Source of the DNA: Sipunculus nudus
Taxonomy: Eukaryota > Annelida > Sipuncula > Golfingiida > Sipunculidae
Length of the DNA stretch: 64,000 bases
Reading direction: 5' to 3'
Assembly (NCBI GenBank): GCA_026874595.1
Contig: CM049311.1
Location: forward strand, 63,757,453-63,821,452
The translations under genes were made by a program, and so were the position numbers. Positions 49,120-61,850 of the stretch are shown piece by piece (within the stretch, counting starts at the first letter, position 1; every line of letters begins with the position of its first letter). The notes under the pieces were generated by a model, which did no database searches, was not told where the DNA came from, and worked only from the letters and a program-made list of their open reading frames with translations.

Positions 49120-52100
49120 CACACGGGCATATATATATACGCTGACGGCCACATGGAAACACCACAGTTACAAAACCATATGAGCGATTTTCACGCATAT
49201 ATGTTCACATAGAAACAAAGCTCGAGTGCCTCCTTCCATAATAAGGGAATTATAAAAATATATACATGTTAGACAAAATGGAGCATTTGGAAATACTCTC
49301 CTCTGAATGTATAGGAAATGAACATGGAGTCCTTAAAACACTGAAGTATCATGACCTTTAACAGCCAAATAAAATGCCCAAATCATGTGTTGTTGTATTC
49401 TGAAAACACCCATTTTAATTATACCTAATTGTGCACTTTTTTCAATTCCCGAGTAGCTGAATTCTTACTCTTTCTTTTGATTTACCATGTTACTATAGAC
49501 ACACATACACACATACATATATATATCCATGCATAATTTATGATTTATCACAGTGTCACAGTATCTATGTACATATAAAATAAATGATTCGTATATATCA
49601 CTGGGAGAAGCACGGAAAAAAGAAACAGATTAAATAATATACGATGTAGTCGTTAATAAAAGGCATGACTGCGAATTAGATGTTATTGAATGAAGCATAC
49701 ATTTTCCCTGTTCAAATAGAGATTAAAAAAAAAATGTTATTCACAAAGAAATAGTTCCCTGCGTATTGAATATAACATTGTCTGCAAATTCAAACCAGAG
49801 CCTATTACATGGTATATAGTTTTAATACAAGTGATCAATTAAACTTTTTTTCGGTCTGTGACAAGAACAAAGCTTTAGAAACAAACAAATCCAGATTTAT
49901 ATCCATTTGAAGCTGCACAAATATACTCTGTCGTTCATGCAGAACTCATTTTTTTTTGTAATCTATACGCAGAAGGAGAAAAAGACTCCTGGCTACATGC
50001 ACGGGCTGCACGACAACGAAGGCAGTACCAGCCTGGTGTTCGCCATGAATGAGGAGGTCGGCGCTCTAGCCAAGGCCCTCAAGATCTTCGAGGTGGGGCC
50101 CTGTAAGGGCACGATAAGCTCAAGAACATGTATGATAAAGATATATGCCGTATGCTATTTGGTGATTACCTAAAGGCACTAAAGATAATATAGTTACGAC
50201 TGCCATGAATACTAATACAGGTGTCAGCAGAATATGCAAAATTCTAATTTTTTTCTAAACGGAAAAAGTAATTATTAACGTGTCAGTTACGGTATAAATA
50301 ACTCATATTTTTGGACACACTTAGTTGAACAAATTCCTATCTTTAAAGTAAATTATTGAGTTAATATAAGCTAAAGAATAGGTTGTTTGTTTGCAACGAT
50401 AGGAAAGAAAATTACACGAATCCTCTTATAAACAAACAGCTGCAGGGTTCGTATCAGCAGCTGCAGAAGTGCATCCAGACATTGGACGACGTCATGTTTT
50501 ACATATTTTAATGACAAATGTAATTATTAATTGCCTGACCGGTCTATAATTCAATATGCTGTACGCTGCCTCTATATTGAAAGGTATCGACATTTAGTCC
50601 TCGTATACTAAAGTCTAGCTATTTCTGTGCAACTCTGTGTTTATGCTTTTTAGCGCATTCAAGTTTTGCATTGTATTAAACACTTTTGCCGTAGAAATAC
50701 CATGTGAACCTGATCCACATTGAGTCTCGACCATCTAAAGAAGCTGACTCAGACTACGAGTTCTTCGTGGCCTGTGACAATACCAAGGGAGGGCTGCCAG
50801 AGGCCATAGTTGACCTGAGAGAGAAAGCTAAACATCTGCACGTGTTGTCCCGGAACGCGGAGGAGGACAATCAGAAAAAGACAAGTAGGTCAAATTCTTC
50901 TCTATTGTCAATTTCTTACGTATACAATTATTCATCAATTATTCTCCACATTTCATATTCAAACGTACATTATGAGTCAGGGTTCAAAGGTCTGCATTCC
51001 TTCTTTATTCTTAACCAGTTGTGTCTCATGCAGTATTGCTGGATTCTTTTATGTACATCCCCCGTGTGCAGGCCTGGATAGTGTGAATACGAACATATTC
51101 CAGATGAATATATTTTATCAGGAAAGATTTATGAGATATGTCTCTGCAAGCAATGATGTGCCAATTTCAATAGTTTTTGTACCACCTCAGAAAAAATGTA
51201 TATTTTACATCAGTCCCTGACATCCATGCAGTTCTACATTGAACTCAAGCTTAGCTTTTATTTATGATTTCAAAATTTTGAAATTTCCTTTGATAGGAAA
51301 TGAAGAGGAAGAATGTAAGTGTTCATGTTAAGCATCCATTTATGGACTGTGTTGTCTATTGAGCATGGAATGATAATAAAAATTATATTCAGGTTAAAAT
51401 AACAGACAGCTAACAGATATGTCTGTTGATATAAAGTTGCCTTTCTTGTATGTGGTCATCTAAATGTCACTGTTAACAATATGTTTGTTGGTGTGACATC
51501 GTTTATGCTGGTAGTATAAAGACTTCAGATGCTTGTTTGGCTTTTAATGTCTGAAATGCATGCATAATTAAAATCTGTGCTTTTAATTACTGTTATTTTT
51601 CATGTTTCTTCCAATGCATGCATGGCTTGTTGAAATGAGACTTTTCATTACGGCATATTAAATACTTGTAAATGAAAATTTATCAGTACACATGCGAGTA
51701 ATGAACCATAACATATTGGGTAAATGACGACAACTATAAAATCGAGACGTTTATTGTTATATAGCGTGCTCTGAAAGCACTAATAAAAAAGGAATAAATT
51801 TAATAAACATAGTTATGATAATTCTTGAGGGGAAAATTTTGAAATTTCGTTTTCTGTTATACGCTTTGCTTCTTGTATTCAGTGTACTTATTACAGCAAG
51901 CATTATTTGAAAACTAAATTATCTTTCACATTATATTTGTTTCTCTTGTTCCTGTTAAAAAAATGAAAATGCTGTGATGATTTTTCTAAAATAATTATAA
52001 AATATAATATAACTGGATAATAATAACATAACATAACAATAACATTAACCCAGTTATCGATGTGTTATAAATAAAAAAAACCAAAAGTTTATCGATAACA

Positions 52101-53874
52101 TGCAGATGTATACAATTTCTGATTTGACCAAAAGTTCATGGAAACACAGTTTCCATTTCGTTTTTCATCATACTTTGGGATTTGGAGGCGTCTACACACT
52201 TATATTTTTATATATATATGTATGTTACAGTGAATGTGAGAAATCAGGAGATACATGTATTTACTGAAAATCTTAGGAAATACAACATTCACAAGTTGGG
52301 TCAGGGCATATCTTTTTCACAGTGTATGTGTGATTAGTGCAACAAGTGTACGTCTTTGCCCACACACTCTTTCATGGATTCCGCTTTGTAAAGTCCTTTC
52401 TTCTGATTACAGTCCCCTGGTTTCCCGGCAAGATCAAGGACTTGGACAGATTCGCCAACCAAATCTTGAGTTACGGGTCAGAACTTGATGCCGATCATCC
52501 GGTAAGTCAGCAGGTTATTTCAAACCCTGCAGATTTTCGAGGGGACTTGATTTTTATAGGGTTCGTCGGTCTTGTGTTTTCATTTATACAATTAGGGAGG
52601 TTAATTGTTATATAAACATGAAATTAATGGTCAAATGCAGTAAAATGAAAGTTGGATCAACGAATATTCACGTCCAAGAATTATATCTGTTTACACCGGG
52701 AATAATATCCTTTTCGCATGCATTATACTAGTATTTAAAAGTACAAAGTAAAACCTATGTATTAAAAAATAAACTTTGAAACTGGAGAATAGAGAAAGTG
52801 TACAATAAAGACGTTAGGCAAATAATATCACGGTTATAAGCCGACACAGACATATATGAACATATATATATATATATATATATATATAACCAAAGTCACT
52901 CAAATCCCTATTTGTGGTTGTTTTTAATTTTGAAATGGACGAAACTGTGCACTATATGAGTATATAGTGTTGCCTTACGTAGTAATTCGGTGATGGTATG
53001 TATCACTATAGTATAGAGGTATAATATGCTCTGTTCCCATTTCCCCCTAAAACAGGGGTTCGAGTGACTGTGATATAACCGACCTTCGTTTTAAGGGGGT
53101 GTGTCGCTACAAAGGGGGCGTGTTCAGGTTTGAAAGGTCGTCGTAGTAACTGAAACTGGTCAGGTGATCAGGTACCCGGCCAAGCGTGATGTCACGCCAT
53201 ATTCAGAGATTCAGACCCATTTATGACGTCATGAGGAATCCAAATAATGTGCACTGGACTTGACACTTGTAATATTTATGGTTATGTAGGCATATTTTAA
53301 ATACAACATGGTCGAATGGTGAAACCGTGGTACTTTTACTGTTCATTGGCGAACATAGCTAAAAAACCTTTGTCCGACTGCAATGTTTAATGTTTAAGCT
53401 CTCATAATTTAGTGAATTATTTATATAATTATGAATCTCATTCTGGAAGGAAAAGCCTTAAGAAATATAAAATTAGAAAACGATAAATAAATCACGGTTG
53501 TGTTGAATGGTTTAATGGGACAAGAGATTACCATGTTTCTTTTTGGTGGAACAAAAGTGCCGTTTTACAGCGTGTTTAGGTTGAGTTGAGCTGGCTGAGC
53601 GGGAGCATTGCAATATGTTGTGTTTTAGGTTCCCAGCTCTATACTAACAGTCAACCCATGTTTGACGAGAGATTGGCTCAGCTGAAAATTATCAAAAAAT
53701 AAATTCGGGGCCGGTGTATTAAATTGTTCTTATAAATGTAACTTGAAATAATGATTATAACATATTACATAAATAATATATAATAAATCCTACGCATTAT
53801 ACCAGCAATACCTATTAGAATTATTATGATTACTTATTATAATTACTATTAATAACATAATAATAATAATAATA

Positions 53875-53913
<39 letters not shown>

Positions 53914-56900
53914 ACAGGGATTCACAGATCAAGAATACCGCAAGAGGAGGAAGACATTCGCAGACATTGCTTACAATTACAGACAGTAAGTGCTTGTTAA
54001 TTTTATATTCACTTGTTTTATCATCTTCAAAATACAAGATAACATGTGCAAAATCTAGAAGAATAGTGCTTTTTAATCAGTTCCTATCCTAAATAAGGGT
54101 CTGACCATAAACGGTAAGTTATATATATATATATAATTAGTCAATGACTATAGGGGACTTTACTTGTTTGAATATTTTCTTCTTTACACAGAGTTTGTCT
54201 TTTTCTACAGTGGCACACCCATTCCAAGGGTCCAGTACAACGAACAAGAAATTGAAACATGGTGAGTCTTAATTAGTCATATAATGCTATTCTGTTCTGA
54301 AATACATCCGATAAACAGCACTAATCTAAAGCTCATCATCCGACACTGCTGTTTTGTGTGATTGATTATTTTATATATATTTTCAAATTTAATCATATGA
54401 AATTCAGTTCTACTTGACAAAGTTATAAGGTTAAAATAATTTATGATTTGTTCCCTGTCTTGACACACATTGTGATGGCTATGCATCGTTCTAAACTTTG
54501 GGTAACACCTAAATATCCCCAAAAACACGTGTGTAATCATTAACCCAAAATTGGCAAGTTACGGTATATACTCGACAAAATCAAGAATCGAAAGGATCTA
54601 CGATATATATCACCAAATATATTAATCATATCATATTTACTTGCTAACATAAAAATAACTGAAAAATATGCATGCTTTTGAGGTAGCATTTATTAAATAA
54701 ATACCTATTCTTATTTAAAAAAGTCTTCTCCTTGATAGGCGCACAGTGTTCAAGAAGCTGACTGACCTGTACCCGACCCACGCCTGCCGTGAGTTTAATC
54801 ACATCTTCCCTCTGCTGATAGACAACTGTGGCTATCGAGAAGACAATATCCCGCAGCTCCAAGATATTTCCGACTTCCTTAAAGGTAAAATTGTCTGTTT
54901 TCGTAAAATACTGTGAATTCATAAATTGCGTGAAACAATACGGTGCATGATACGTTATAATGTAACTTGGTTAATTATTTGATTATTCGAGTACTTTGTC
55001 TTTAAATGCATTAATGGTAGAAACTTACAAATCCATGACTTTCCCCTTTTATTCTATATGGAAATCCTTACGACAAAAAAATCATTTTTTTTTTAATTTA
55101 ACTAAGAACGGTCTGAGTGCTTGTCGTCTGCTCTATAGTGGCCAAGTGAAAAAGGCGGTCGTGACAGGTTGTAAAAGCAAAAGGATGGGAATATTTTGCG
55201 CAATATGTTCCGCCACCTTTTTCTTGAAACATGCTGCAGCACATATAATTCTTGAATCAGTACCAACATGCACTTTTGCAGTATGTTCCCGAATCGACTG
55301 AGCTTTCTCGTATTTTTTAACATCCAAAATGTGACCTTTGGAGTTCTGTCAATATTGTCAATATTGATATATCACAAAAATATATTTATATTTTCTGATA
55401 TTAATTTTTAAAAAGGGCCCAATCACCTATCTGACATTTATAAACTAAAGGTAATCCCTTGGAGCTTATATAAAATAGGCCAGAACACGTGGATATCACC
55501 GAACACAGGTGGCTAGATTTGTTCATATCAGTGTGTTTATAATATATGAGTGTCCGCCATATTAATCAAAACAAATTCAACAAGGGCATCTGGCAGCAAG
55601 TCAGATAAGCCAGATCTTTGCAAATGGCATTTTGCAAAAAGTGACCTTTCTAACTCCGCATATATGCAACCTACCATCCTAGGTTACATGTTTTTCGCGT
55701 TTTTTGCTGTGTTTACAACATGTTGTTGATAAAGAAGTTCATACATCCTTCATAAAGGCCTAATAAGAACTTTTCCCAACCAAAATTACCCTAAGATCAT
55801 TAATATATACACAAAGAAAGCCAGAAATCACATAAATTCTGTTTCAAAAGGTAGATGAATGGGCATCTTTACATAGAGACATACGCTGCATGATGCGAAC
55901 AATCATCTTGTTAAACTGATGACATTTTACCCTGTATTCATTAACAAAATATAAATGAGTGTATATATAGTTACTTCTACTTTGTCTTTCAGACTGTACA
56001 GGGTTCACCTTGAGGCCCGTGGCTGGTTTGCTGTCTTCTCGGGATTTCTTGGCGGGACTTGCCTTCCGTGTCTTCCACTCAACCCAATACATCCGCCACC
56101 ACTCAAAACCCATGTACACACCAGAACCGTAAGTTCAATGAATACCTCTTATAAAAAAGGGTAAAGTGTTTCACTATTTTTATTTAAATGCATTTTAAAG
56201 TTTAATAAGTTATGTTTTATAATACGATCATATTGCTTTTATAAAAAAAGTATTCCCATCCCCTTTTTATAGTCTAATGCAGTGTTAATTACTGAAAATA
56301 CATTAGTAAGAATATTAAGAAAGAAATTATCGACCAGTGGGAGAAAATGTACAGGAATAGATGTTAAATTCAGCTAAAACCGTCTTTCATGAGCTACACA
56401 ATCCAATTTATACCTAGATTATTTAACCTGACAGTTTTATTGCATTACAGAGATGTTTGTCACGAACTCCTTGGTCACGTGCCCTTGTTTGCCGACCCCG
56501 AGTTCGCCCAGTTTTCGCAGGAGATCGGTCTGGCGAGCCTTGGAGCCCCAGATGAATACGTGAAGAAGCTTGCCACAGTTAGTCATTAAAGATTTATCAA
56601 TAATACCCTTTACGTCACAGAATTTCAAAGGAAAATTTACTCTCCTGAAATATCAAATGCTGTCGCACGAAAAACACAATACCTAATTCAGTCAAATGCG
56701 GTCCACTGCATGGAGAGTGACCTCCGAGCTCGGAGGTGGAATGAACACACACACTAACTATTGAAGAGTCTTCTGGCACTGTTTAAATTTCATCTTCTCG
56801 TTCGATAGTTGATAAACCATTGGGTTACTGAAGCCTGTGTTTCTTCGACCCCAAACACAACACACAACACAACTTTGGTTCGCCACTTATTTCACTTCCA

Positions 56901-59900
56901 GGTCGTTGTTTATGAATGTATATCGGAAGATATTCATATATTTATTTTTCAACATGTCTTAACATCCTGTATGATAAAATGATTTTATTCACTTTTGACA
57001 GTGCTACTGGTTCACGGTGGAATTCGGTCTGTGTCGACAACAAGGCCAGCTAAAGGCGTATGGAGCAGGTCTCTTATCGTCATTTGGAGAACTACAGGTG
57101 AAATTTGATGCCTTGCTGAAACGCTTACACCCTCGGGCTCATAATATTAAGAAACTGATCCTTTGTTAATTAATGAGGGACTTAATTTGTCTTTAAGGAT
57201 ATTTTTCAAGAAATTCTTAAGAGTGATGGTCCAAAATGAGATTGTGACCTTGAACTTGCAGCATTTAGATTATTGTAACAATCTTTAAACTTTTCAGAAT
57301 GACAGTCCTCTAACCTTAACCAATGACTTTGTGATCAAACGTTTGCCTAGAAATGCATACACATTCTTTTTAAAGAAATGAGCCCTGTAACCTTGACCTT
57401 TGACCATTGGACCCCAAAATCGACAGGTTTCTTACTTTAGTAGTGAGCCATATATAAGTTAAGTTTAAAACCTAAAAACTAAACTGGAGTTATCATCTAA
57501 AAAATAATTTGTGAACAGATGTCTCCTGAGACCTTTACCTTTGACCTTGTGACCCCAGTTCATTTATGCTCTCTCCCTACTGGCAAGTCCGCTTAATGCG
57601 CAAGATGGAAGGTTTTGGATGAAAAGCTTGGCTTCAAATGCAGCAATATGGCAAAAAAAAATAAAATAAAATAAAAGGTATGGTGCTCAGCACCACCATC
57701 AATTTGAAACCCCCGCATCAAAAATTTCTATTTTGATTTTCAATAGAAACTTACCAATTTTGAGCAGCAGTCGCTCGGAAATTTCTTTCAAGAAGATAAA
57801 ATCATACAATTTTCTTTGTTATGTAGTACTTTTACCTGTTTAGCAAAATAAATCTGTTATTATCATGCTTTTTCCTTATCATTTGACATTTTTATCGAAA
57901 CACAAAAAAAAAAAAAAAATAAAAAAAAAAAAAAAACACCCGCATTGATTTCTGAAAAAAAGTGTCTGAGAACCATACCTTTTTTTATTTTGGCCAAATC
58001 TTTTAAATAAGTGAGTCCTGTGATCTTGACCTTTGACCTCATGACCCAAATAATCATACAGGTTCTTGCTTTAGTGGTGGGCCATATGTAAGTGAAGTTT
58101 CAAATCAGACAGACAGACAGGGTGATTATTATAGGCAATCCACTTGTGATTAATAAACACACCAGATTTCGTGACACTTGATGTAATCACAGCTGAGAAA
58201 CTGACATGAATGTTGTCATTTTGTAGTAAAAATAATAGAAAAATATTCGTTAAAATAAAAAAAAATGCAGGTGGCGCCACCACTTTTCAGGAACTGACAA
58301 AACCAGCCATGGTCAATATTTAAGGCAAGGTTCATGACAATCGTTGCATTAATATCAAGATATTGCAGAATTTGTATCATTTCTTTTATTATTTTGGGGG
58401 AGGGGGTGCTTTCAAGCCTCATAGTTCGGAGCATATATAGTTCACGGTGACCTAATTTCAAGAGATTTTTTATTGACTTCACTGGATATTCACTTTTAAG
58501 TTTCCAAAACAAGCAGTTAGGATTTGTGCCCTGCTTACGGACGATCGGACAGTAAGACGGACGACGGACAAAGCGCCATTCCTATACCTCAGTTGACTTA
58601 CAGCTAAAAAAATTGGAAATTTCAGGAACATGTGTTCATAAACATGAAGGTTTAACTTCATTTGAATGATTTTTCTTAAAGCTGAAGTCAATTTCTCGGA
58701 ATTTTACAATCAGCAGATTTAATTTGTTAATTTTACTATTGGCTTGCCCATGCACCGTCTTTCTAAGTAAATGTACTTAAGGTCCACCACTACTTTTCAG
58801 TACTGTTTAACTGACGAGCCAGAGGTCAGGACCTTTGACCCGATCGTGACCGGTGAACAGGAGTACCCAATCACAAGGTTCCAGCCAATTTACTACGTGG
58901 CGGAAAGTTTCGAAGACGCTAAGGAAAAAATGGCGTAAGTGTATGTTTTCCTCTGGAAAATATATAATATACTGTTCTCTTAGGGCAAACTTCATCTGTG
59001 AAGAAAGGATTCATATAGGATCTAACAATAAAGGCAGATTTAAAGAGGAGCGCCCCTTAAATGCCCCTTGTCTCGTCCCAAGACGTTTTACGCCAACACG
59101 AGTTTTTTTTTTACTATTACACGGCCTGGTTGGCCATAATAAACGAATCACAGTTGTGGTTTTCGCAACAAGACGCCCCCTGTTGAGCACTTATTACTAC
59201 TTTCACTTTAATGCAAGTCGTTGTTTTATAGTAACCCGTTTTGGAAATATATGTTACAGGAAAATAAATATTATTGATCAAAAGTAATTACTTGAATATT
59301 CGGTTCTACCTGACGCTATGCTGACATGCCCCCCCTCCCTCCTCCCCCGGTCATCTACAACGAACTAAAGCGTCATTATCTAGTACAAATATGCCTTTCA
59401 TATATAGAAGGATGTAAACATACCATAGATACTGAAACGAGTGGATCAAAGATTTACTTTATATTTTGATCTATATCAAAGTACATGAATGTAACACATC
59501 ATTAGCAGATACAAAATCAGCAGACTTTATCAGGCAGTGGAATAAGATAAAATGCAAATGTACACTGTGAGTGACACCTTGCCCGTTTTGTAGGTCCTAC
59601 GCTGCCACCATTCCCCGCGGGTTCCAGGTCCGGTACAACGCCTACACCCAGAGCGTGGAGGTCCTGGACAACCTCCACCAGGTCACCAGGTTCGCACGTG
59701 ACGTCAGGAGTAAGTCAACATTTATGACATTAATGTGACAGTGTTGAGGTTAACCATTAAGGAACCAGAGTGCATTGACAATGTATTACCCTAATGTGAA
59801 CATTTGTTCCCTGCCCTTTCTGGATTACGGGTATACCGTTATCCTTCTAAACTATTTCCGTTTTCTTTAATATCTATACGAGTATGGTGTGATTGGTGTT

Positions 59901-60480
59901 TAAACTCTTTCTGAAGAAATCGGTGTTCTGTTAGACCAGTATTTATGACCTTAATGACTTCGTTTTGTCGTTTTAAATACGTTTAACTGCGAATGATGCA
60001 GAACGGAACGTCACAAAGTGTTAACATTATACAGCCTCGTTTCCACTACAGGCAGTGACATCTGGCAAATGTAACCAAATACCAGTATTTAATATGTATA
60101 ATGCTCGACTCTGGTTTCTTTTGTTTTCAAAGTTTTTTTGGTGTCATATGTTCTAAAAATACGTCAATACTGATTGTTTATTATAATATTAATCATGATT
60201 TCAATAATTATAATAATAATAATAATAATAATAATAATTATGATAATAACAATAATGATATATATTTTTAATTCATGTCTTTTAATAATAATAATTATAA
60301 TAATAATAATTTTATAAATTTTTGTATTGTAATAATAATAATATTATATTATAATAAAAATTATTATTATTTGTTTTATGATATTATATTTGTATTGTGT
60401 AAACTATTTGTATTATTTGTTTTATTTCAGGTGACATGACGATACTTGAGGATGCACTGAAGAAGCTCTCGGAGACATGA
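44932..60480 (+). CDS. PAH: Phenylalanine 4-hydroxylase
   Basis: Cytosolic iron- and tetrahydrobiopterin-dependent enzyme turning L-phenylalanine into L-tyrosine. Exons: 44932-44976, 49973-50092, 50695-50884, 52413-52501, 53918-53985, 54211-54261, 54739-54884, 55993-56128, 56451-56577, 57002-57097, 58801-58934, 59594-59709, 60431-60480. Phases join to 455 residues, against 452 in human. An N-terminal ACT domain holds GAL (45-47) and IESRPS (64-69), the phenylalanine-sensing motifs. The catalytic core has HELLGH with iron ligands His286 and His291, and Glu331 in WFTVEFGL. A short tetramerisation helix ([15 protein letters not shown]) ends it. [13 protein letters not shown] and [13 protein letters not shown] fit PAH rather than tyrosine or tryptophan hydroxylase. 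No PKA-type RxxS is present near the N-terminus. An in-frame TAG at 44899 supports the start. Confidence 0.97.
44977..46494. other. PAH intron 1, first part
   Basis: AT-rich with no recognised element. The minus-strand ORF at 44988-45293 has no recognised similarity. Confidence 0.45.
46495..46780 (-). mobile_element. MITE, GGCCAAAA family, in PAH intron 1
   Basis: Reverse-orientation copy of the element at 20471 and 57650: it ends ...GGTGCCTGAGAACCATACC and contains CTACATAACAAAGGAAAT and GATGCGGGGGTTTAAATTG. The left end is GGCCAAAAATGG; the right end is eroded, and no duplication is visible. Confidence 0.65.
47107..47266. mobile_element. Short inverted-repeat element (CAGGGGCGGATCC family)
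   Basis: Starts CAGAAGCGGATCCAGT and ends with the complement of CAGGGGCGGACCCAGT. Flanks GTATA and GCATA may be a worn 5-bp duplication. In PAH intron 1. Confidence 0.6.
47267..49972. other. PAH intron 1, remainder
   Basis: A (CT)n microsatellite of about 34 bp is at 49085-49118. An open minus-strand frame at 47769-48005 is Cys-rich ([20 protein letters not shown]) but unsupported. No other structure recognised. Confidence 0.4.
51297..51314 (+). other. Candidate 18-nt cassette microexon of PAH
   Basis: Eighteen bases lie between a good acceptor (TTTCCTTTGATAG) and a strong donor (GTAAGTG) in PAH intron 3. Exon 3 ends in phase 1; adding 18 nt keeps the frame and would insert about six residues, RNEEEE, and change the following Ile to Phe, just before PWFP, in the linker between the regulatory and catalytic domains. 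Not needed for a full-length PAH. No expression evidence is available here. Confidence 0.3.
52861..52888. repeat. (TA)n microsatellite in PAH intron 4
   Basis: Uninterrupted TA dinucleotides. A short palindrome, CACTATATGAGTATATAGTG, lies nearby at about 52951-52970. Confidence 0.9.
53863..53912. repeat. (TTA)n microsatellite at the PAH exon 5 acceptor
   Basis: An AAT run turns into TTA repeats that continue up to ATAACAG, the acceptor of exon 5 at 53918. The repeat thus replaces an ordinary pyrimidine tract. Confidence 0.9.
57650..57995 (+). mobile_element. MITE, GGCCAAAA family, longest copy, in PAH intron 10
   Basis: Starts GGCAAAAAAA...AAAAGGTATGGTGCTCAG and ends GTCTGAGAACCATACCTTTT...TTTTGGCC, giving terminal inverted repeats of about 30 bp. 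Contains CCCCCGCATCAAA and GTTATGTAGTACTTTTACC like its relatives. An A homopolymer lies near 57903-57936. No coding capacity. Confidence 0.7.
58255..58612 (+). repeat. Copy of dispersed repeat family R1 in PAH intron 10
   Basis: Opens with GGTGGCGCCACC at about 58271, contains GGAACTGACAAAACC and CATAGTTCGGAGCATAT, and ends with GACGGACGACGGACAAAGCG and GTTGACTTACAGCTAAAAA, a worn version of the hairpin terminus. It lies about 190 bp before the exon 11 acceptor. Confidence 0.7.
60205..60372. repeat. AAT/ATT trinucleotide-rich tract in PAH intron 12
   Basis: Interrupted AAT and ATT repeats that can pair with each other, ending about 60 bp before exon 13. Confidence 0.85.
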
Positions 60481-60663
60481 TTCGTATACAAGGACAGAAG
60501 TGTGCTACGTTTGATACAACTGCTGATTCACGGACCACCTGATATTATAACACAGCCAAACAATCGTGGTCTTGTGTCACAAAAAAACCCCTGCTGACTG
60601 AAGTTTCTCTATGGTCTTCAAATCTGCAGTTGTGCCTTTTTTGTCATGGGAAACACTGGGGAA

Positions 60664-60669
60664 AATAAA
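60664..60669 (+). terminator. Likely PAH polyadenylation signal
   Basis: AATAAA 184 bp after the stop codon. A second AATAAA at 61521-61526 could give a longer 3' UTR, which would then include the element at 60915-61097. Confidence 0.45.
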
Positions 60670-60914
60670 TGTATACATACATTACAAATTAGTGTGAAAG
60701 GTTCTACAAGTGACAGGGAAGTGACATTGAACGGACAATGTGACAGTTCAATCATCTCCTGCAGAAAAAAGTACTGTTAGATAAATTGTTTTACTTGGGA
60801 CATCATTTGTATGTAAAATTAATGCCTTACCATAGTGTTACGTGATTGTATTTGCCTGGTCTGTAATTAGGTGCTTATTATGGGTAAATTAGGTTCTTAA
60901 AGGTAGCAACAGTT

Positions 60915-61097
60915 CAGGCGCGGATCCATGTTTATTTGCAAAGGGGGGGGGGGGGGGGGGGGGGGGGGTCAACGCTAGTGTAGATAAACATGGCGTGATT
61001 ATTCAGAGCAATTTACCTGTCATGGTTTAAAATTGGTCTAAAAAATATTGATGGTTGAGAGGCGGGGGGGGGGGGGGGGGGGGCGGATCTGCGCCTA
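60915..61097. mobile_element. Short inverted-repeat element with long G tracts
   Basis: Left end CAGGCGCGGATCC and right end CGGATCTGCGCCT form the inverted repeat. Two G homopolymers (about 26 near 60942-60968, about 20 near 61063-61083) make up a quarter of it. No clear target duplication. Confidence 0.65.
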
Positions 61098-61798
61098 AAA
61101 AAGTTTGATACAATCAGTATTATGTGTGTGTTATATCCCTTTATATATGGTGTAGACAGTTAACGATCGGCTTGCTGTAAAAGGTTTTCTTAAATAGAAT
61201 TTAGAGCCAGCAAGAAATCTGTCGTGAGATATGTATTCACACATTTCATTAGTTTCTACATCTCTGCATATGCATACATATACTCTAGAACTGGTATATA
61301 TGTGGTATCCTTTTATTTATTGTCTATAAAGGGGCATTCCGGTCTTAATATATGGGGCGCATCTTTCATTGTGTTAAATTGTCAGTGTCAATATTATTTT
61401 GTATTGTGGTTACACTCAATATGCTTTATATGTCATATATTTAACAATAATCTTGCTGTTAAATAATCCCCTTGCTCCGGGTGTGGAAGTTTGCATATTC
61501 AACAAGTGCATCTGAAGGCCAATAAACTCAAAGACACGTGGTTTGTGTGATTTTGCATTTTTATCTTAATGCATCCTAAATTCTTTGAGTGTCATAATAG
61601 AAATGTAAGGCCTAAATGTATCATATTAGGAATGCGTGGCTAAAATATTGGTATATTATAGTATGTTGAATCAAGCAGTTTTAATGAAAAAACTAAATAA
61701 GACTTGGTTCTGGTAAACCATCTTGACAAAAAATCACTTTTCGATCAAACCAGCTCGTCCATGAGGGGGATATTATATCTAGGTCTCTCAGGATCCCC

Positions 61799-61850
<52 letters not shown>

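Noticed and set aside
53030-53160. GGTTCGAG-containing segment considered as a tRNA gene or SINE B box
   Set aside because: No cloverleaf, A box at the right distance or acceptor pairing could be made.
58853-59287. 144-codon ORF, the longest in the window
   Set aside because: It overlaps PAH exon 11 in another frame and runs into the intron; it is a shadow.
44932-60480. Tyrosine or tryptophan hydroxylase as identity of the third gene
   Set aside because: Diagnostic blocks ([31 protein letters not shown]) and total length fit phenylalanine hydroxylase.
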